64,000 nt of DNA from Aristolochia californica (Eukaryota > Streptophyta > Magnoliopsida > Piperales > Aristolochiaceae). Below, piece after piece: positions 14,886-30,433 of this stretch; positions within the stretch are counted from its first letter, which is position 1; every line of letters begins with the position of its first letter. Location of the stretch: contig JARWKL010000006.1 of NCBI GenBank assembly GCA_029961685.1, forward strand, positions 13,150,748 through 13,214,747, read 5' to 3'. The notes beneath the pieces are model-generated. The model was not told where the DNA came from, searched no databases, and saw only the letters and a list, made by a program, of their open reading frames with translations. The position numbers and the translations under genes were made by a program.

Positions 14886-17800
14886 ATTTCAGATGATTGC
14901 AAAACCTAATATATAAGAAACTAAAGGAGTTTACAATCATTAAATATCATAAATACTTTTTGGAATGATGTCTCTCAGCATTTGTGCATTTCCATTTTGG
15001 TTGTACAATTTTTTTTCAAATCCAAACTCGAGTTTTCACTCTCCCGTTTTTCTCATAAACAAAAAATAATGCAAATAGATCACAACAAAATTCAAATTTT
15101 AAAGTTTGTTTATGTAAAAAATTGAAAACTATAATTAATGTATGTGAAGAAAGTTCTTTCACGCCTTAAAAATTAACACCAAAGTTTTGTTATCCATGTT
15201 TGGGAAATTCCACTAGTAACACCCCTATTAACTTGGTGGAATTTTATAAGAAAGAGATTTCTAATTGATCCTAACATGTTTTAAATATGGATATGCATGC
15301 CTGAATCATGTTGAAGATGCAAATGACCTAATGAGCTAACATTTTCGAGTACAAAAATTAAATTCTCATGTTAACGTGCGGTGGGATATTTACTAGATCC
15401 AAACAACCCACGTTTTGCCTATTTTTCAATAAGTGGACCTAACAATCATAGATAATTGTAAATATTTTGATGAATTAAAGAAGTGTAACGGCTATAATTT
15501 TTGTTAGAAATGACTTATAGTTTGAGAGTCAACACTCTGTTAAAAATGCCTCGGCCCCCCTTTCCAATGCTTGAAAAACATAATATATAAAGAACTAAAA
15601 GATTTTACAATCCTTAAAAATCACATATACCTTTCAGAATGATGTCTCTCGGCAATTTTTCATTTCCATCCTGGATGTTCGATTTTTTTTCAAATCTGAA
15701 CTTGAGTTTTCACTCTCTCATTTTTTTGGTAAACAAAAAGATAAGGCAAATAGATCACAAAAATATGAAAATTTTAGAGTTTATGTATGCATAAAATATA
15801 AAACTATAATAAATGTATGTGAAGAAAATTATTTCATGCACTAAAAATGAACACCAAAGTTTTGTTATCCATGTTTGGGAAATTCCACTAGAACAACCCA
15901 TAATAGCTTGGTGGAATTTTATAAGAAAGATATTTCTAATTGATCCTAACATGTTTTAAATATGGATACGCATGCCTAAAACATATTGAAGATGCAAATG
16001 ACCTAATAATCCAAAAAATTTGAGTAGAAAAAATTAATTCTCAAGTTAACTTGTGGTGGGATATTTATAAGAGCCAAACAACCCACTTTTTCCCTATTTT
16101 TAAAAAAGTCATCCTAAACATCATAGATCATTGTAAATTTTTTGATTAATTAATGATGTGTAATGGCGTTAGAAATGACTTATGATTTGGTAGTCAACAC
16201 TTAGCTTAAAATGCCTTGCCCCTTTTCCGATGATTGCAAAACCTAATATATAAGAAAATAAAAGAGTTTACAATCCTTAAAAATCATAAATAATTTTTGG
16301 AATTATGTCTCTCAGAATTCGTGCATTTCCATTTGGGTTGTTCAATTTTTTTTCTAATCCAAACTTGAGTTTTCATTCTCCCATTTTTTCTTGTAAAAAA
16401 AAAGATAATGCATATAGATCACAACAAAATAAAATATTTAGAGTTTATGTATAAAAAACATTAAAAACTATAATAAATGTAAGTAAAGAAAATTATTTCA
16501 CTCACTAAAAATGAACACCAAAATTTTGTTATCCATGTATGGGAAATTCCACTAGTACAACCCCCTAATAAGTATGCGGCATTTTATAAGAAAGAGATTT
16601 CTAATTGATCTTAACATGTTTTAATTGTGGATATGCATGCCTCAAACATGTTGAACATGCAAATGACCTAATTATAAAAAATTTCAAGGAGTAGTAAAAA
16701 TTTAATTCTCATGTTAATGTGTGGTGGGATATTTACCTGAGCCAAACAACCCACTTTTTGCCTATTTTTCAAAAAGCAGACCTAACAATCGTAGATCATT
16801 GTGAATGTTTTGATCGATTAATGATGTGAAATGTCTATAATTTTTGTTACAAATGACTTATGGTTTGGGAGTCAACATTCAGTTAAAAATGTTTCACCCC
16901 CCGTCATCCAATGATTGCAAAACCTAATATATAAAAAACTAAAAGAGGTTACAATCGTTAAAAATCGCAGATACTTTTTTGAATAATCTCTCTCAGCATT
17001 TGTGCATTTCCATTTTGGATGTTCAATTTTTTTTCATATCCAAACTTCAGTTTTCACACTCCCATTTTTCTCGTAAGCAAAAAGATAAGGCACATGGATC
17101 ACAACTAAATGAAAACTGTAGAGTTTATATAAGAAAAAAATTGAAAACTATAATAAATGTAAGTGAAGAAAGATATTTCACGCATTAAAAATGAACACCA
17201 AAGTTTTGTTATCCATGTTTGGGAAATTCCACTAGTACAGCCCCAAATCGCTTGGAGGAATTTTATAAGAAAGAGATTTGTAATTGATCCTAACATGTTT
17301 TAAATATGGATATGCATGCCTAAAACATGTTGAAGAGTCAAATGACCTAATGATTCAAAAATTTCAAGGAGCAGAAAAAATTAAATTCTCAAGTTAACTT
17401 GCGGTGGTATATTTACCAGAGCTAAACAACCAACTTTTTGCCTATTTTACAAAACCCGAACCTAACAATCATAGATCATCGTAAATGTTTTGATAGATTA
17501 TGGATGTGTAACGACTATATTTTTTTTAGAAATGACTTATGGTTTGGGAGTCAACAGTCAGTTAAAAATGCCTCGCCCGCCCTTTTTCGTTGATTGCAAA
17601 ACCTAATATATAAAAAACTAAAAGAATTTACAATCCTTAAAAATCACATATACTTTTTGGAATGATCTCTGTCATAATTTGTGCATTTCCATTATGGATA
17701 TGCAATTTTTGTTCAAATCCAAACTTGAGGTTTCACTCTCCCATTTTTCTCGTAAACAAAAAGATAAGGCAAATAGATCACAACAAAATGAAAATTTTAT

Positions 17801-18759
17801 AGTTTATGTATGCCAAAAATTGAAAAATATAATTAATGTAAGTGAAGAAAATTATTTCATGCACTAAAAATAAACACCAAAATTTTGTTATACATGTTTG
17901 GGAAATTCCACTAGTACAACTCTTAATTGCTTGGTTGAATTTTATAAGAAAGATATTTATATATGATCCTAACATGTTTTAAATATAGATATGCATGCCC
18001 TAAAAATGTTGAAGATGCAAATGACGTAATGATCCAAAAATCTCGAGTAGAAAAAATTAAATTCTCAAGTTAACGTGTGGTGGGATATTTACCAGAGCCA
18101 AACCGCCCATTTATGCCTATTTTAAAAAAATGCGGACCAAACAATCATAGATCATCATAAATGTTTTGATCAATTAATGATGTGCAACAGCTATAATTTT
18201 TTTTAGAAATGATTTATGGTTTGGGAGTCAACACTCAGTTAAAAATACCTCGCCCCCCCTTTTCCCAATGATTGCAAAACCTAATATATAAAAAACAAAA
18301 AGAATTTACAATCCTTAAAAATGACAAATAGTTTTTTTGAATTATCTCTCTCAGCATTTGTGTATTTCCATTTTGGATGTTCAATTTTTTTTCGAATCCA
18401 AACTTGAGTTTTCACTCTTCCATTTTTCTTGTAAACAAAAAGATAAGGCTGATAGATCACAATAAAATGAAAATTTTAGAGTTTCTGTTTGCAAAAAAAT
18501 TGAAAACTATAATAAATGTAAGTGAAGAAAGTTATTTCACGCACTAAAAATCAACACCAAAGTTTTGTTATCCATGTTTGTGAAATTCCACTAGTACAAC
18601 CCCAAATAGCTAGGTGGTATTTAAAATGAAAGAGATTTCTAATTGATCATAACATGTTTTAAATATGGATATGCATGCCTGAAACTTGTTGAAGATGCAG
18701 ATGACCTAATGATCCAAAAATTTCAAGTAGTAGAAAATAAATTTCTCAAGTTAACGTGC

Positions 18760-21480
18760 GGTGGGATATTTACTTGGGCCAAACAACCCACAGTTTGCCT
18801 ATTTTAGAAAAAGCTGACCTAACAAATATAGGTGAACGTTTTGATCAATTAATAATGTGTAACGGCGTTACAAATGACTGATAGTTAGGGAGTCAACTCT
18901 CAGTTTAAAATGAGTCACCCACCCCACCCACACCCCCCCCTTTTCCTATGATTGCAAAACCTAAAATATAGGAAACTAAAAGAGTTTATAATCCTTAAAA
19001 ATCATAGATACTTTTTGGAATTATGTCTCTTAGCCTTTGTGCATTTCCATTTTGGCTGTTCAATTTTTTTCAAATCCAAACTTGGGTTCTCACTCTCCCA
19101 TTTTTCCCGTAAACAAAAAAATAAGCCAAATAGATCACAACAAAATGAAAATTTTAGAGTTTATGTATGTAAAGAGTTGAAAACTACAACAAATATAAGT
19201 GAAGAAAATTATTTCAAGTACTAAAAATGAACACCAACATTTTGTTAACCATGTTTGGAAAATTACACTAGTATTTTATAAGAAAGATATTTCTAATTGA
19301 TCCTAACATGTTTTAAATATGGATATCCATGCCTGAAACATGTTGAAAATGTAAATGACCTAATGATCCAAAAAATTTCAAGGAGTAGAAAAAATTAAAT
19401 TCTCAATTTAACTTGCGGTGGAATATTTACCAGAGCCACTTTTTGCCTATTTTCCAAAAAGCAGACCTATCAATCATAGATCATCGTTAATGTTTTGATC
19501 GATTAATGATGTGTAACGGCTATAATTTTTGTTAGATATGACTTATGGTTTGTGAGTCAACACTTAGTTAAAATTGCCTCGCCCCCTCTTTTTCAATGAT
19601 TACAAAACCTAATAAATAAAAAAACTAATGGATTTTAAAATTCTTAAAAATCACATGTACATTTTGGAATGATCTCACCCAGCATTTGTGCATTTCCATT
19701 TTAGATGTTCAATTTTTTCTCAAATCCAAACTTGAGTTTTCACTCTCCCATTTTTCTCGTAAACAAAAAGATAAGGTAGATAGAACACAAAAAAATGAAA
19801 ATTTTAGAGTTTATGATTGAAAATTATAATAAATCTAAGTGAAGAAATTTATTTCATGCACTAAAAATGAAAACCAAAGTTTTGTTATCCATGTTTGGGA
19901 AATTCCACTAATACAACCCCCTATAATTGGAGGAATTTTAAAACAAAGAGATTTCTAATTAATCCTAACATGTTTTAACTATGGATATGCATGCCTGAAA
20001 TATGTTGAAGATGCATATGACCTAATGATCCAAAATTTTCAAGGAGTTAAAAAAATTAACTTCTCAAGTTAACGTGCGGTGGGATATTTACTTGGGCCAA
20101 ACAACCCTCTTTTTGCCTTTTTTTCAAAAAGCAGACCTAACAAATATAGGTGAATGTTTTGATCGATTAATAATGTGTAATAGCGTTAGAAATGACTGAT
20201 AGTTAGGGAGTCAACTCTCAGTTTAAAATGCGACAACCCCCCCCCCCCCCCCCCCCCCCTTTTCCTATGATTGAAAAACCTAAAATATAGGAAACTAAAA
20301 GAGTTTACAATCCTTAAAAATCATAGATACTTTTTGGAATTATGTCTCTTAGCCTTTGTGCATTTCCATTTTGGCTGTTCATTTTTTTTCAAATCCAAAC
20401 TTGGGTTCTCACTCTCCCATTTTTCCCGTAAACAAAAAGATAAGCCAAATAGATCACAAAAAAATGAAAATTTTAGAGTTTATGTATGTAAAGAGTTGAA
20501 AACTACAACAAATATAAGTGAATAAAATTATTTCAAGTACTAAAAATGAACACCAACATTTTGTTAACCAAGTTTGGAAAATTACACTAGTACAACCCCT
20601 AATAACTTGGTGGTATTTTATAAGAAAGAGATTTCTAATTGATCCTAACATGTTTTAAATATGGATATGCATGCCTGAAACATGTTGAAAATGTAAATGA
20701 CCTAATGATCCAAAAAATTTCAAGGAGTAGAAAAAATTAAATTCTCAATTTAACTTGCGGTGGAATATTTACCAGAGCCACTTTTTGCCTATTTTCCAAA
20801 AAGCAGACCTATCAATCATAGATCATCGTTAATGTTTTGATCGATTAATGATGTGTAACGGCTATAATTTTTGTTAGATATGACTTATGGTTTGGGAGTA
20901 AACACTCAGTTAAAAATGCCTCGCTCCCTCTTTTTCGATGATTGCAAAACCTAATAAATAAAAAAATAGTGGAGTTTACAATCCTTAAAAATCACATGTA
21001 CATTTTGGAATGATCTCACCCAGCATTTGTGCATTTCCATTTTAGATGTTCAATTTTTTTTCAAATCCAAACTTGAGTTTTCACTCTCCCATTTTTCTCG
21101 TAAACAAAAAGATAAGGTAGATAGGACACAAAAAAAATAAAAATTTTAGAGTTTATGATTGAAAATTATAATAAATCTAAGTGAAGAAATTTATTTCACG
21201 CACTAAAAATGAAAACCAAAGTTTTGTTATCCATGTTTGGGAAATTCCACTAATACAACCCCTTATTTTAAGACAAAGAGATTTCTAATTGATCTTAACA
21301 TGTTTTAACTATGGATATGCATGCCTGAAACATGTTGAAGATGCATATGACCTAATGATCCAAAATTTTCAAGGAGTAAAAAAAATTAACTTCTCAAGTT
21401 AACGTGCGGTGGGATATTTTCAAGAGCCTAACAACCCTCTTTTTGCCTTTTTTTCAAAAAGCAGACCTAACAATCGTAGA
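18760..21480 (+). repeat. Dimeric higher-order repeat, two units of ~1.33 kb
   Basis: Two consecutive two-monomer units (about 18760-20085 and 20086-21480) are far more alike than random monomers. Shared private variants include ACAAATATAGGTGAA, GACTGATAGTTAGGGAGTC, CTAAAATATAGGAAACTAA, TTAGCCTTTGTGC, GGCTGTTCA, CCCGTAAAC, GTAAAGAGTTG, AACCTAATAAATAAAAAAA and ATGCATATGACC. The offset drifts between 1319 and 1338 bp because of indels, including a ~36-bp gap in unit 1 at about 19272 (ACACTAGT joined to ATTTTATAAG) that unit 2 does not have. Confidence 0.85.
20237..20259 (+). repeat. Poly-C tract (23 C)
   Basis: Pure C-run. In the sister dimer unit the same place (18918-18942) is only an interrupted ACCCACCCC-type stretch, so the run changed after the dimer duplicated. 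Confidence 0.9.
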
Positions 21481-22264
21481 TCATTGTAAATATTTTGATC
21501 GATTATTGATGTGTAATGGCTATAATTTTTATTAGAAATGACTTATGGTTTGGGAGTCAACACTTAGTTAAAAATGCCACGCCCACCCCCCCTCTTCCAA
21601 TGATTGCAAAACCTAATATATAAAAAACTAAAAGAGGTTACAATCCTTAAAAATCACAGATACTTTTTTAAATTATCGCTCTCAACATTTGTGCATTTCC
21701 ATTTTGGATGTTCAATTTTTTTTCAAATCTAAACATGAGTTTTCACTCTCCCATTTTTCTCGTAACCAAAAAGATAAGGCAAATGGATCACAACAAAATG
21801 AAAATTGTAGAGTTTATTTATGAAAAAAATTAAAATTTATAATTAATGTAAGTGAAGAAAGTTATTTCTCGCACTAAAAATGAGCACCAAAGTTTTGTTA
21901 TCCATGTTTGGGAAATTCCACTAATCCTACCCCAAATAGCATGGAAGAATTTTATAAGAAAGAGATTCCTAATTGATCCTAACATGTTTTAAATATGGAT
22001 ATGCATGCCTGAAACATGTTGAAGATGCAAATAACCTAATGATCCAAAAATTTCAAGGAGCATAAAAAATTAAATTCTCAAGTAAACGTGCGGTGGAATA
22101 TCTAGAGCCATACAATCCACTTTTTGCCTATTTTACAAAAAGCGGACCTAACAATCATAGATCATCGTAAATTGTTTGATAGATTACGATGTGTAACGGC
22201 AATATTTTTGTTAGAAATGACTGATGGTTTGCGAGTCAACTCTCAGTTAAAAATGCCTCCCCCT

Positions 22265-22281
22265 CCCCCCCCCCCCCCCCC
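22265..22281 (+). repeat. Poly-C tract (17 C)
   Basis: Pure C-run after CCCCCTCCC-type sequence, followed by GTCCTTTTCCG. Confidence 0.85.
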
Positions 22282-25200
22282 GTCCTTTTCCGATGATTGC
22301 AAAACCTAATATATAAATAACTAAAAAAATTTACAATCCTTAAAAATCACATACACTTTTTGGAATGATCTCAGTCAGTATTTGTGCATTTCCATTTTGG
22401 TTGTTCAATTTTTTTTCAAATCCAAACTTGAGCTTTCACACACCTATTTTTTCTCGTAAACAAAAAGATAAGGCAAATAGATCACAACAAAATGAAAATT
22501 TTAGAATTTATGTATGTAAAAAATTGAAAAATATAATAAATTTAAGTAAAGAAATTTCTTTCACGCACTAAAAATGAATACCAAAGTTTTGTTATCCTTG
22601 TTTGGGAAATTCCACTAGTACAACCCCTAATAGCTTGGTGGAATTTTATAAGAAAGAGTTTTCTAATTGATCCTAACATGTTTTAAATATGGATATGCAT
22701 GCCTGAAACAAGTTGAATAAGCAAATGACCTAATGATCCAAAATTTTCAAAGAGTACAAAAAATTAAATTCTCATGTTAACGTGCGGTGGGATATTTTCT
22801 AGATCTAAACAACCCACTTTTTGCCTATGTTTCAAAAAGTGGACCTAACAATCATAGATCATTGTAAATATTTTGATCAATTAATGAAGTGTAACAGCTA
22901 TAATTTTTGTTAGAAACCACTTATGGTTTGGGAGTCAACACTCAATTAAAAATGCCTCGCGCCCCCTTTCCAATGATTACAAAACATAATATATAAAAAA
23001 CTAAAAGAGTTTATAGTCTTTAAAAATCATAGATAGCTTTCAAAATGATCTTTCTCGGCATTTGTGCATTTCCATTCTGGATGTTCAATTTATTTTCAAA
23101 TCCAAACTTGAGTTTTCACTCTCCCATTTTTCTAGTAAACAAAAAGATAAGGCAAATATAAATCACAACAAAATGAAAATTTTCGAGTTTATGTATGCAA
23201 AAGAATTTGAAAACTATAATAAATGTGAGTGAAGAAAATTATGTTCACGCACTAAAAATGAATACCAAAGTTTTGTTATCCACTTTGGGGAAATTCCACT
23301 AGTACAACCCCAGATAGCTTGGTGAAATTTTATAAGAAAGAGATTTCTAATTGATCCTGACATGTTTTAAATGTGGTGGATATGCATGCCAGAAACATGT
23401 TGAAGTTGCAAATGACCTAATGATCCCAAAATTGCAAGGAGTAGAAAAAATTAATTCTCAAGTTAACTTGCGGTGGGATATTTAGAAGCGCCAAATAACG
23501 CACTTTTTCCCTATTTTAACAAAACCGTCCTGACAATCATAGATCATCATAAATGTTTTGATTTATTAATGATGTGTAATGGTGTTAGAAATTACTTATG
23601 ATTTGGTAGTCAACACTCAGTTTAAAATGCCTTCCAAATCATAAATACTTTTTGGAATTATGTCTCTCATCATTTGTGCATTTCCATTTATGTTGTTCAT
23701 TTTTTTTTCAAATCCAAACTTGAGTTTTCACTCTCCTATTTTTCTCGTAAAAAAAAAGATAAGGAAAATAGATCACAACAAAATGAAAATTTTATAGTTG
23801 ATGTATGCAAAAAATTGAAAACTATATTAAATGTAAGTGAAGAAAATTATTTCACGCACTAAAAATGAACTCCTAAGTTTTGTTATCCATATTTGGGAAA
23901 TTCCACTAGTACAATTCCTAATAGCTTGGTGAAATTTTATAAGCATGAGATTTCTAATTGATCCTAACATGTTTTAAATATGGATATGCATGCCTGAAAC
24001 ATGTTGAAGATGCAAATGACCTAATGATCCAAAAAATTCGAGTACAAAAAATTAAATTCTCAAGTTAACGTGCGGTGGAATATTTTCTCTAGCCAAACAA
24101 CCCACTTTTTGCCTATTTTACAAAAAGCAGACCTAACAATCATAGATCATTGTAAATTTTATGCTCGATTAATGATGTGTAATGGCCATAATTTTTTTGA
24201 GAAATGACTTATGGTTTGGGAGTCAACACTCAATTAAAAATGCCTCGCCCCCTCTTTTCCATTGATTGCAAAACCTAATATATAAAAACTTAAAGGAGTT
24301 TACAATCCTTAAAAATCACATACAATTTTTGGAATGATCTCACCCAGCATTTGTGCATTTCCTTTTTAGATGTTCAATTTTTTTTGAAAACCAAATTTGT
24401 GTTTTTACTCTCCCATTTTTCTCGTAAACAAAAAGCTAAGGCAGATAGAACACAACAAAATGAAAATTTTAGAGTTTATGTATGCAAAAAATTGAAAAGT
24501 ACAATAAATTTCAGTGAAGAAATTTATTTCACGCACTAAAAGTGAACACCAAAGTTTTGTTATCCATGTTTGGGAAATTCCATTAATGCAACCCCTAATC
24601 GCTTGGTCGAATTTTAAAACAAAGAGATTTCTAATTGATAATAACTTGTTTTAAATATGGATAGGCATGCCTAAAACATTTTGAACATACAAATGACCTA
24701 ATGATCCAAAATTTTCAAGGAGAAGAAAAAATTAAATTCTCAAGTTAACGTGCAGTGGGATATTTTCAAGAGCCAAACAACCCTCTTTTTGCCTATTTTT
24801 TGAAAAGCGGACCTAACAATCATAGATTATTGTATTTTTTTTATCGATTAATGATGTGTAACAACTATAACTTTTGCTAGAAATGACTTATGGTTTGGGA
24901 GTCAACACTCTGTTAAAATGACCTCGCCCCCCTCTTCTAATGATTGCAAAACCTAATATATAAAAAAATAAAAGAGGTTACAATCCTTAAAAATTACAGA
25001 TACTTTTTGAATTATCTCTCTCAGCATTTGTGCATTTCCATTTTGGATGTTCATTTCAAATCCAAACTTGAGTTTTCACTCTCTCATTTTTCTCGTAAAT
25101 AATAAGATAAGGCATATAGATCACAAAAAAATGAAAATTGTAGAGTTTATGTAAGCAAAACATTGCAAACTCTAATAAATTTAAGGGAATAAAATTATTT

Positions 25201-28200
25201 CATGAACTAAAAATGAACACCAAAGTTTTGTTATTCATATTTGGGAAATTCCACTAGTACAACCCATAATAGCTTGGTGGAATTTTATAAGAAAGAGATT
25301 TCTAATTGATCCTAACAAGTTTTAAATATGGATATGCATGCCTGAAATATGTTGAAGATGCAAATGACCTAATGATCCAAAAAATTTCAAGGAGTAGGAA
25401 AAATTAAATTCTCAAGTTAACTTGCGGTGGGATATTTACCAGAGCCAAATAACCCACTTTTTGGCCTATTTTAGAATATCCGGTCCTAACAATCATAGAT
25501 CATCGTAAATGTTTTGATTGATTAATAATGTGTAATGGTGTGAGAAATGACTTATGGTTTGGGAGTCAACACTCAGTTTAAAATGAGCCCCCCCTCCACC
25601 TTTTTCGAAGATTTCAAAACCTAATATATAGGAAACTAAAAGAGTTTACAATCCTTCTAAGTCATAGATACTTTTTGGAATTATGTCTCTTAGCATTTGT
25701 GCATTTCCATTTTGGTTGTTCAATTTTTTTTCAAATCAAAACTTGATTTTTTACTCTCCCATTTTTCTCGTAAACAAAAAGATTAGGCAAATAGATCAAA
25801 TTAAAATAAAAAATTTAGAGTTTTTGTATGCAAAAAATTGAAAAACTATAATAAATGTAAGTGAATAAAATTATTTCACGCACTAAAAATGTACACCAAA
25901 GTTTTGTTATCCATGTTTGGGAAATTCTACTAGTACATCCCCTAATAGCTTGGTGGAATTTTATATGAAAGAGATTTCTAATTGATCCTAACATGTTTTA
26001 AATATGGATATGTATGGCTGAAACATGTTGAAAATGCAAATGACCTAATGATCCAAAAATTTTGAGTAGAAAAAATTAACTTTTCAGGTTAACGTGCGGT
26101 GCAATAATTACCAGAGCCAAACAACCCACTTTTTGCCTATTTTAAAAAAAGCTGACCTAACAATCATAGATCATCGTAAATGTTTTAATCGATTAATGAT
26201 GTTAAAGGGCAATAATGTTTTTTAGAAACGACTTATGGCTTGGGAGTCACCACTCAGTTAAAAATGTCTCGCCCCCCTTTTCAGATGATTGCAAAACCTA
26301 ATATATAAAAAACTAAAAGAGTTTACAATCCTTAAAAATCACATATACTTTTTGGAATGATCTCTGTCAGCATTTGTGCATTTCCATTTTGGATATTCAA
26401 TTTTTTTTCAAATCCAAGCTTGAGTTTTCACTCTCCAATTTTTCTCGTTAACAAAAAGATAAGGAAAATAGATCACAACAAAATGAAAATTTTAGAGTTT
26501 AATTATGAAAAAAATTGAAAACTTTAATAAATTTAAGTGAAGAAATTTATTTCACGCACTAAAAAGGAACACCAAAGTTTTGTTATACATGGTTGGGAAA
26601 TTCCACTAGTGCAAACCCTAATAGCTTGGTGGAATTTTATAAGAAACAAACTTCTAATTGATCCTAACATGTTTTAAAAATGGATATGCATGCCTGCAAC
26701 ATATTGAAGATGCAAATGACCTAATGATCCAAAATTTTCGAGTAGAAAAAATTAAATTCTCAAGTTAACGTACGATGGGAAATTTACAAGAGCCAAACAA
26801 TCCACCTGTTGCCTATTTTTCAAAAAGCGGACATGACAATCATAGATCATTGTCAATGTTTTGATTGATAAATGATGTGTAACATGTATAATTTTTGTTA
26901 TTAATGACTTATGGTTTGGGAGTCAACAATCAGTATAAAATGCCTCGTCCCCCCTTTTCCGATGATTGCAAAACCTAATATATAAAAAACTAAAAGAGTT
27001 TACAATCCTTAAAAATCATAGATATTTTTTAGAATTATGTCACTCAACATTTGTGCATTTCCATTTTGGTTGTTCAATTTTTTTTCAAATCCAAACTTCT
27101 GTTTTAACTCTACCATTTTTCTCGTAAACAAAAAGATAAGGCTAATAGATCACAACAAAATAAAAATTTTAAAGTTTATCATTGCAAAAAATTGAAAACT
27201 ATAATAAATGTAAGTGAAGAAAATTATTTCACGCAATAAAAATGAACATTAAAGTTTGGAAAATTCCATAAGAACAACCCCTAATAGCTTGGAGACATTT
27301 TATAAAAAAGAGAATTCTAATTGATCCTAACATCTTTTAAAAGTGGAAATGCATGCCTAAATCATGTTGAAGATGAAAATGTCCTATTGATCCTCAAATT
27401 TCAAGGAGTAGAAAAAATTGAATTCTAAAGTAAACGTACGGTGGGATATTTACCAAAGCCAAACAACCCACTTTTTGCCTATTTTACAAAAAGCGGACCT
27501 AACAATCATAGATCATCATAAATTTTTTGATCGATTAATAATGTGTAATTGGTATAATTTTTTTCAGAAATTATTTATGGTTTGGGAGTCAACACTTAGT
27601 TAAAATATTGGGAGTCAACACTTGGTTAAAATACCTCGGCCCCCTTTTCCTATAATTGCAAAAAATAATAGATAAAAAACTTACAGAGTTTACAATCCAT
27701 AAAAATCACATATACTTTTTGGAATGATATCTCTCTGCATTTGTGCATTTCCATTTTGAATGTTCAATTTTTTTTCAAATCCAAACTTGAGTTTTCACTC
27801 TCCCATTTTTCTTGTAAACAAAAAGATAAGGCAAATAGATCACAACAAAATGAAAATTCTAGATTTTCTGTATACCAAAAATTGAAAACGTTAAAAACTT
27901 TAAGTGAAGAAAATTATTTCACGCACTAAAAATGAACACCAAAGTTTTGTTATCCAAGTTTGGGAAATTCCACTAGTACAACCCCTAATAGCATGGTGGA
28001 ATTTTATAAGAAAGAGATTTCTAATTGATCCTAACTTGTTTTAAATATGGATATGCATGCCTGAAACATGTTGAAGATGCAAATGACCTAATGATCCAAA
28101 AATCTCAAGGAGTAGAAAAAATTAAATTCTCGAGTTAACGTGCGGTGGGATATTTACCAGAGCCAAACAACCCACTTTTTGCCTATTTTAAAAAATGTGG

Positions 28201-29000
28201 ACCTAAAAATCATTGATCATCGTAAATGTTTTGAACAATTAATGATGTGTAACGGCTATAATTTTTATTAGAAATGACTTATGGTTTAGAAGTCAACACT
28301 CAACTAGAAATGCCTCACCCTCCATATTTTGATGATTGTAAAACCTTATATATAAAAAACTAAAAGATTTTACAATACTTAATAATCACATATACTATTT
28401 GGAATCATCTCTCTTAGCATTTGTGCATTTCCATTTTGGATGTTCAATTTATTTTCAAATTCAAACTTGAGTTTTAACTCTCCCATTTTTCTCGTAAACA
28501 AAAAGATAAGGCAAATAGATCACACCAAATGAAAATTTTAGAATTTATGTATGAAAAATATAGAAAACTATAATAAATTTAAGTGAAGAAAGTTATTTCT
28601 TGAACTAAAAATGAACAACAAAGTTTTGTTTTCCTTGTTTGTTAAATTCCACAGGTACAACCCCTAATAGCTTGGTGGAATTTTATAAGAAAGAGATTTC
28701 TAATTGATCCTAACATGTTTTAAATATATATATGTATGAATGCCTAAAACATGTTGAAGACGCAAATGACCTAATGATCCAAACATTTCAAGGAGTAGAA
28801 AAAATTAAATTCTCAAGTTAACGTGCGGTGGGATATTTACTAGAGCCAAACAACCTACTTTTTGCCTATTTTTAAAAGCGGACATAACAATCATAGATCA
28901 TTGTAAATTTTTTGATCAATTAATGAAGTGTAACGGCTATTATTTTTATTAGATATGACTTATGGTTTGGAAGTCAACACTCAGTTAGAAATGCCTCACA

Positions 29001-29029
29001 CCCCCCCCCCCCCCCCCCCCCCCCCCCCC
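29001..29029 (+). repeat. Poly-C tract (29 C)
   Basis: Pure C-run followed by TTGCGCGCC, a local GC-rich patch that is unusual for this monomer. Confidence 0.9.
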
Positions 29030-30402
29030 TTGCGCGCCTTCCCCTTTTTCGATGATTGCATAACCTATTATATAAAAAACTAAAAGAGTTTACAATCCTT
29101 AAAAATCACATATAATTTATGGAATTATCTCTCTCAGCATTTGTACATTTCCATTTTGGATGTTCAATTTTTTTTCAAATCAACACTTGAGTTTTGACTC
29201 TCCTATTTTTCTTGTAAAAAAAAAGATAGGGGGAAAAGATCTCAACAAAATTTTAAGAGATTATGTATGCAAAAAATTGAAAACTATAATAAATGTAAAT
29301 GAAGAAAATTATTTCAAGCATTAAAAGTGAACACTGAAGTTTTGTTATCCATGTTTGGGAAATTCAACTATTACAACCCCTAATAGCATGGTGGAATTTT
29401 ATAAGAAAGAGATTTCTAATTGATCCTTACAAGTTTTTAATATGGATATGGATGCCTGAAACATGTTAAAGATGCAAATGACCTAATGATCCAAAAATTT
29501 GAAGGAGTAGAAAAAATTAAATTCTCAAGTTAACGTGTGGTTGGATATTTACCTAAGTCAAACAGCCCACTTTTTGCCTATTTTACAAAATGCGGACCTA
29601 ACAATCATAGATCATCGTAAATGTTTAGATTGATTAATGATGTGTAATGGCTACAATTTTTATTAGAAATGACTTATGACATGGAAGTCAACACTCAGTT
29701 AGAAATGCCTCACCCCCCCTCCTCCCCCCTTTTCAATGATTGCAAAACCTTATATATAAAAAACTAAAAGAGTTTACCATCCGTAAAAATCACATATACT
29801 TTTTGGAATTATCTCTTTCAGCATTTGCGCATTTCCATTTTTTATGTTCAATTTTTTTTTCTAATCCAAACTTTAGATTTCACTCTCCCATTTTTCTCCT
29901 AAACAAAAAAATAAGGCAAATAGATCACAACAAAATAAAAATTTTATAGTTTATGTATGCAAAAAATTTAAAACTATAATAAATGTAAAAGAAGAAAGTT
30001 ATTTCATGCACTAAAAATGAACACCAAACTTTTTTTATCCATGTTCGGAAAATTCTACTAGTACAAACCCTAATAACTTGGTGGAATTTTATAAGAAAGA
30101 GATTTCTAATTGATGCTAACATGTTTTAAATATGGATATGCATGCCTAAAACATGTTGAAGATGCAAATGACCTAATGATCCAAAAATTTCAAGGAGTAG
30201 AAAAAATTAAATTCTCAAGTTAACGTGCGGTGGGATATTTACTAGAGCCAAACAACCAACTTTTTGCCTATTTTACAAAAAATGGACATAAAAATCATTG
30301 ATCATTTAAAATTTTTTGATTAATGATGTGTAACGTGTATAATTTTTGTTAGAAATGACTTAGGGTTTGGGAGTCAACACAAAGATAAAAATGCCTCACC
30401 AC

Positions 30403-30404
<2 letters not shown>

Positions 30405-30433
<29 letters not shown>
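30405..30433 (+). repeat. Poly-C tract (29 C)
   Basis: Pure C-run after CACCACAA. It has a counterpart one dimer unit later. Confidence 0.9.
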
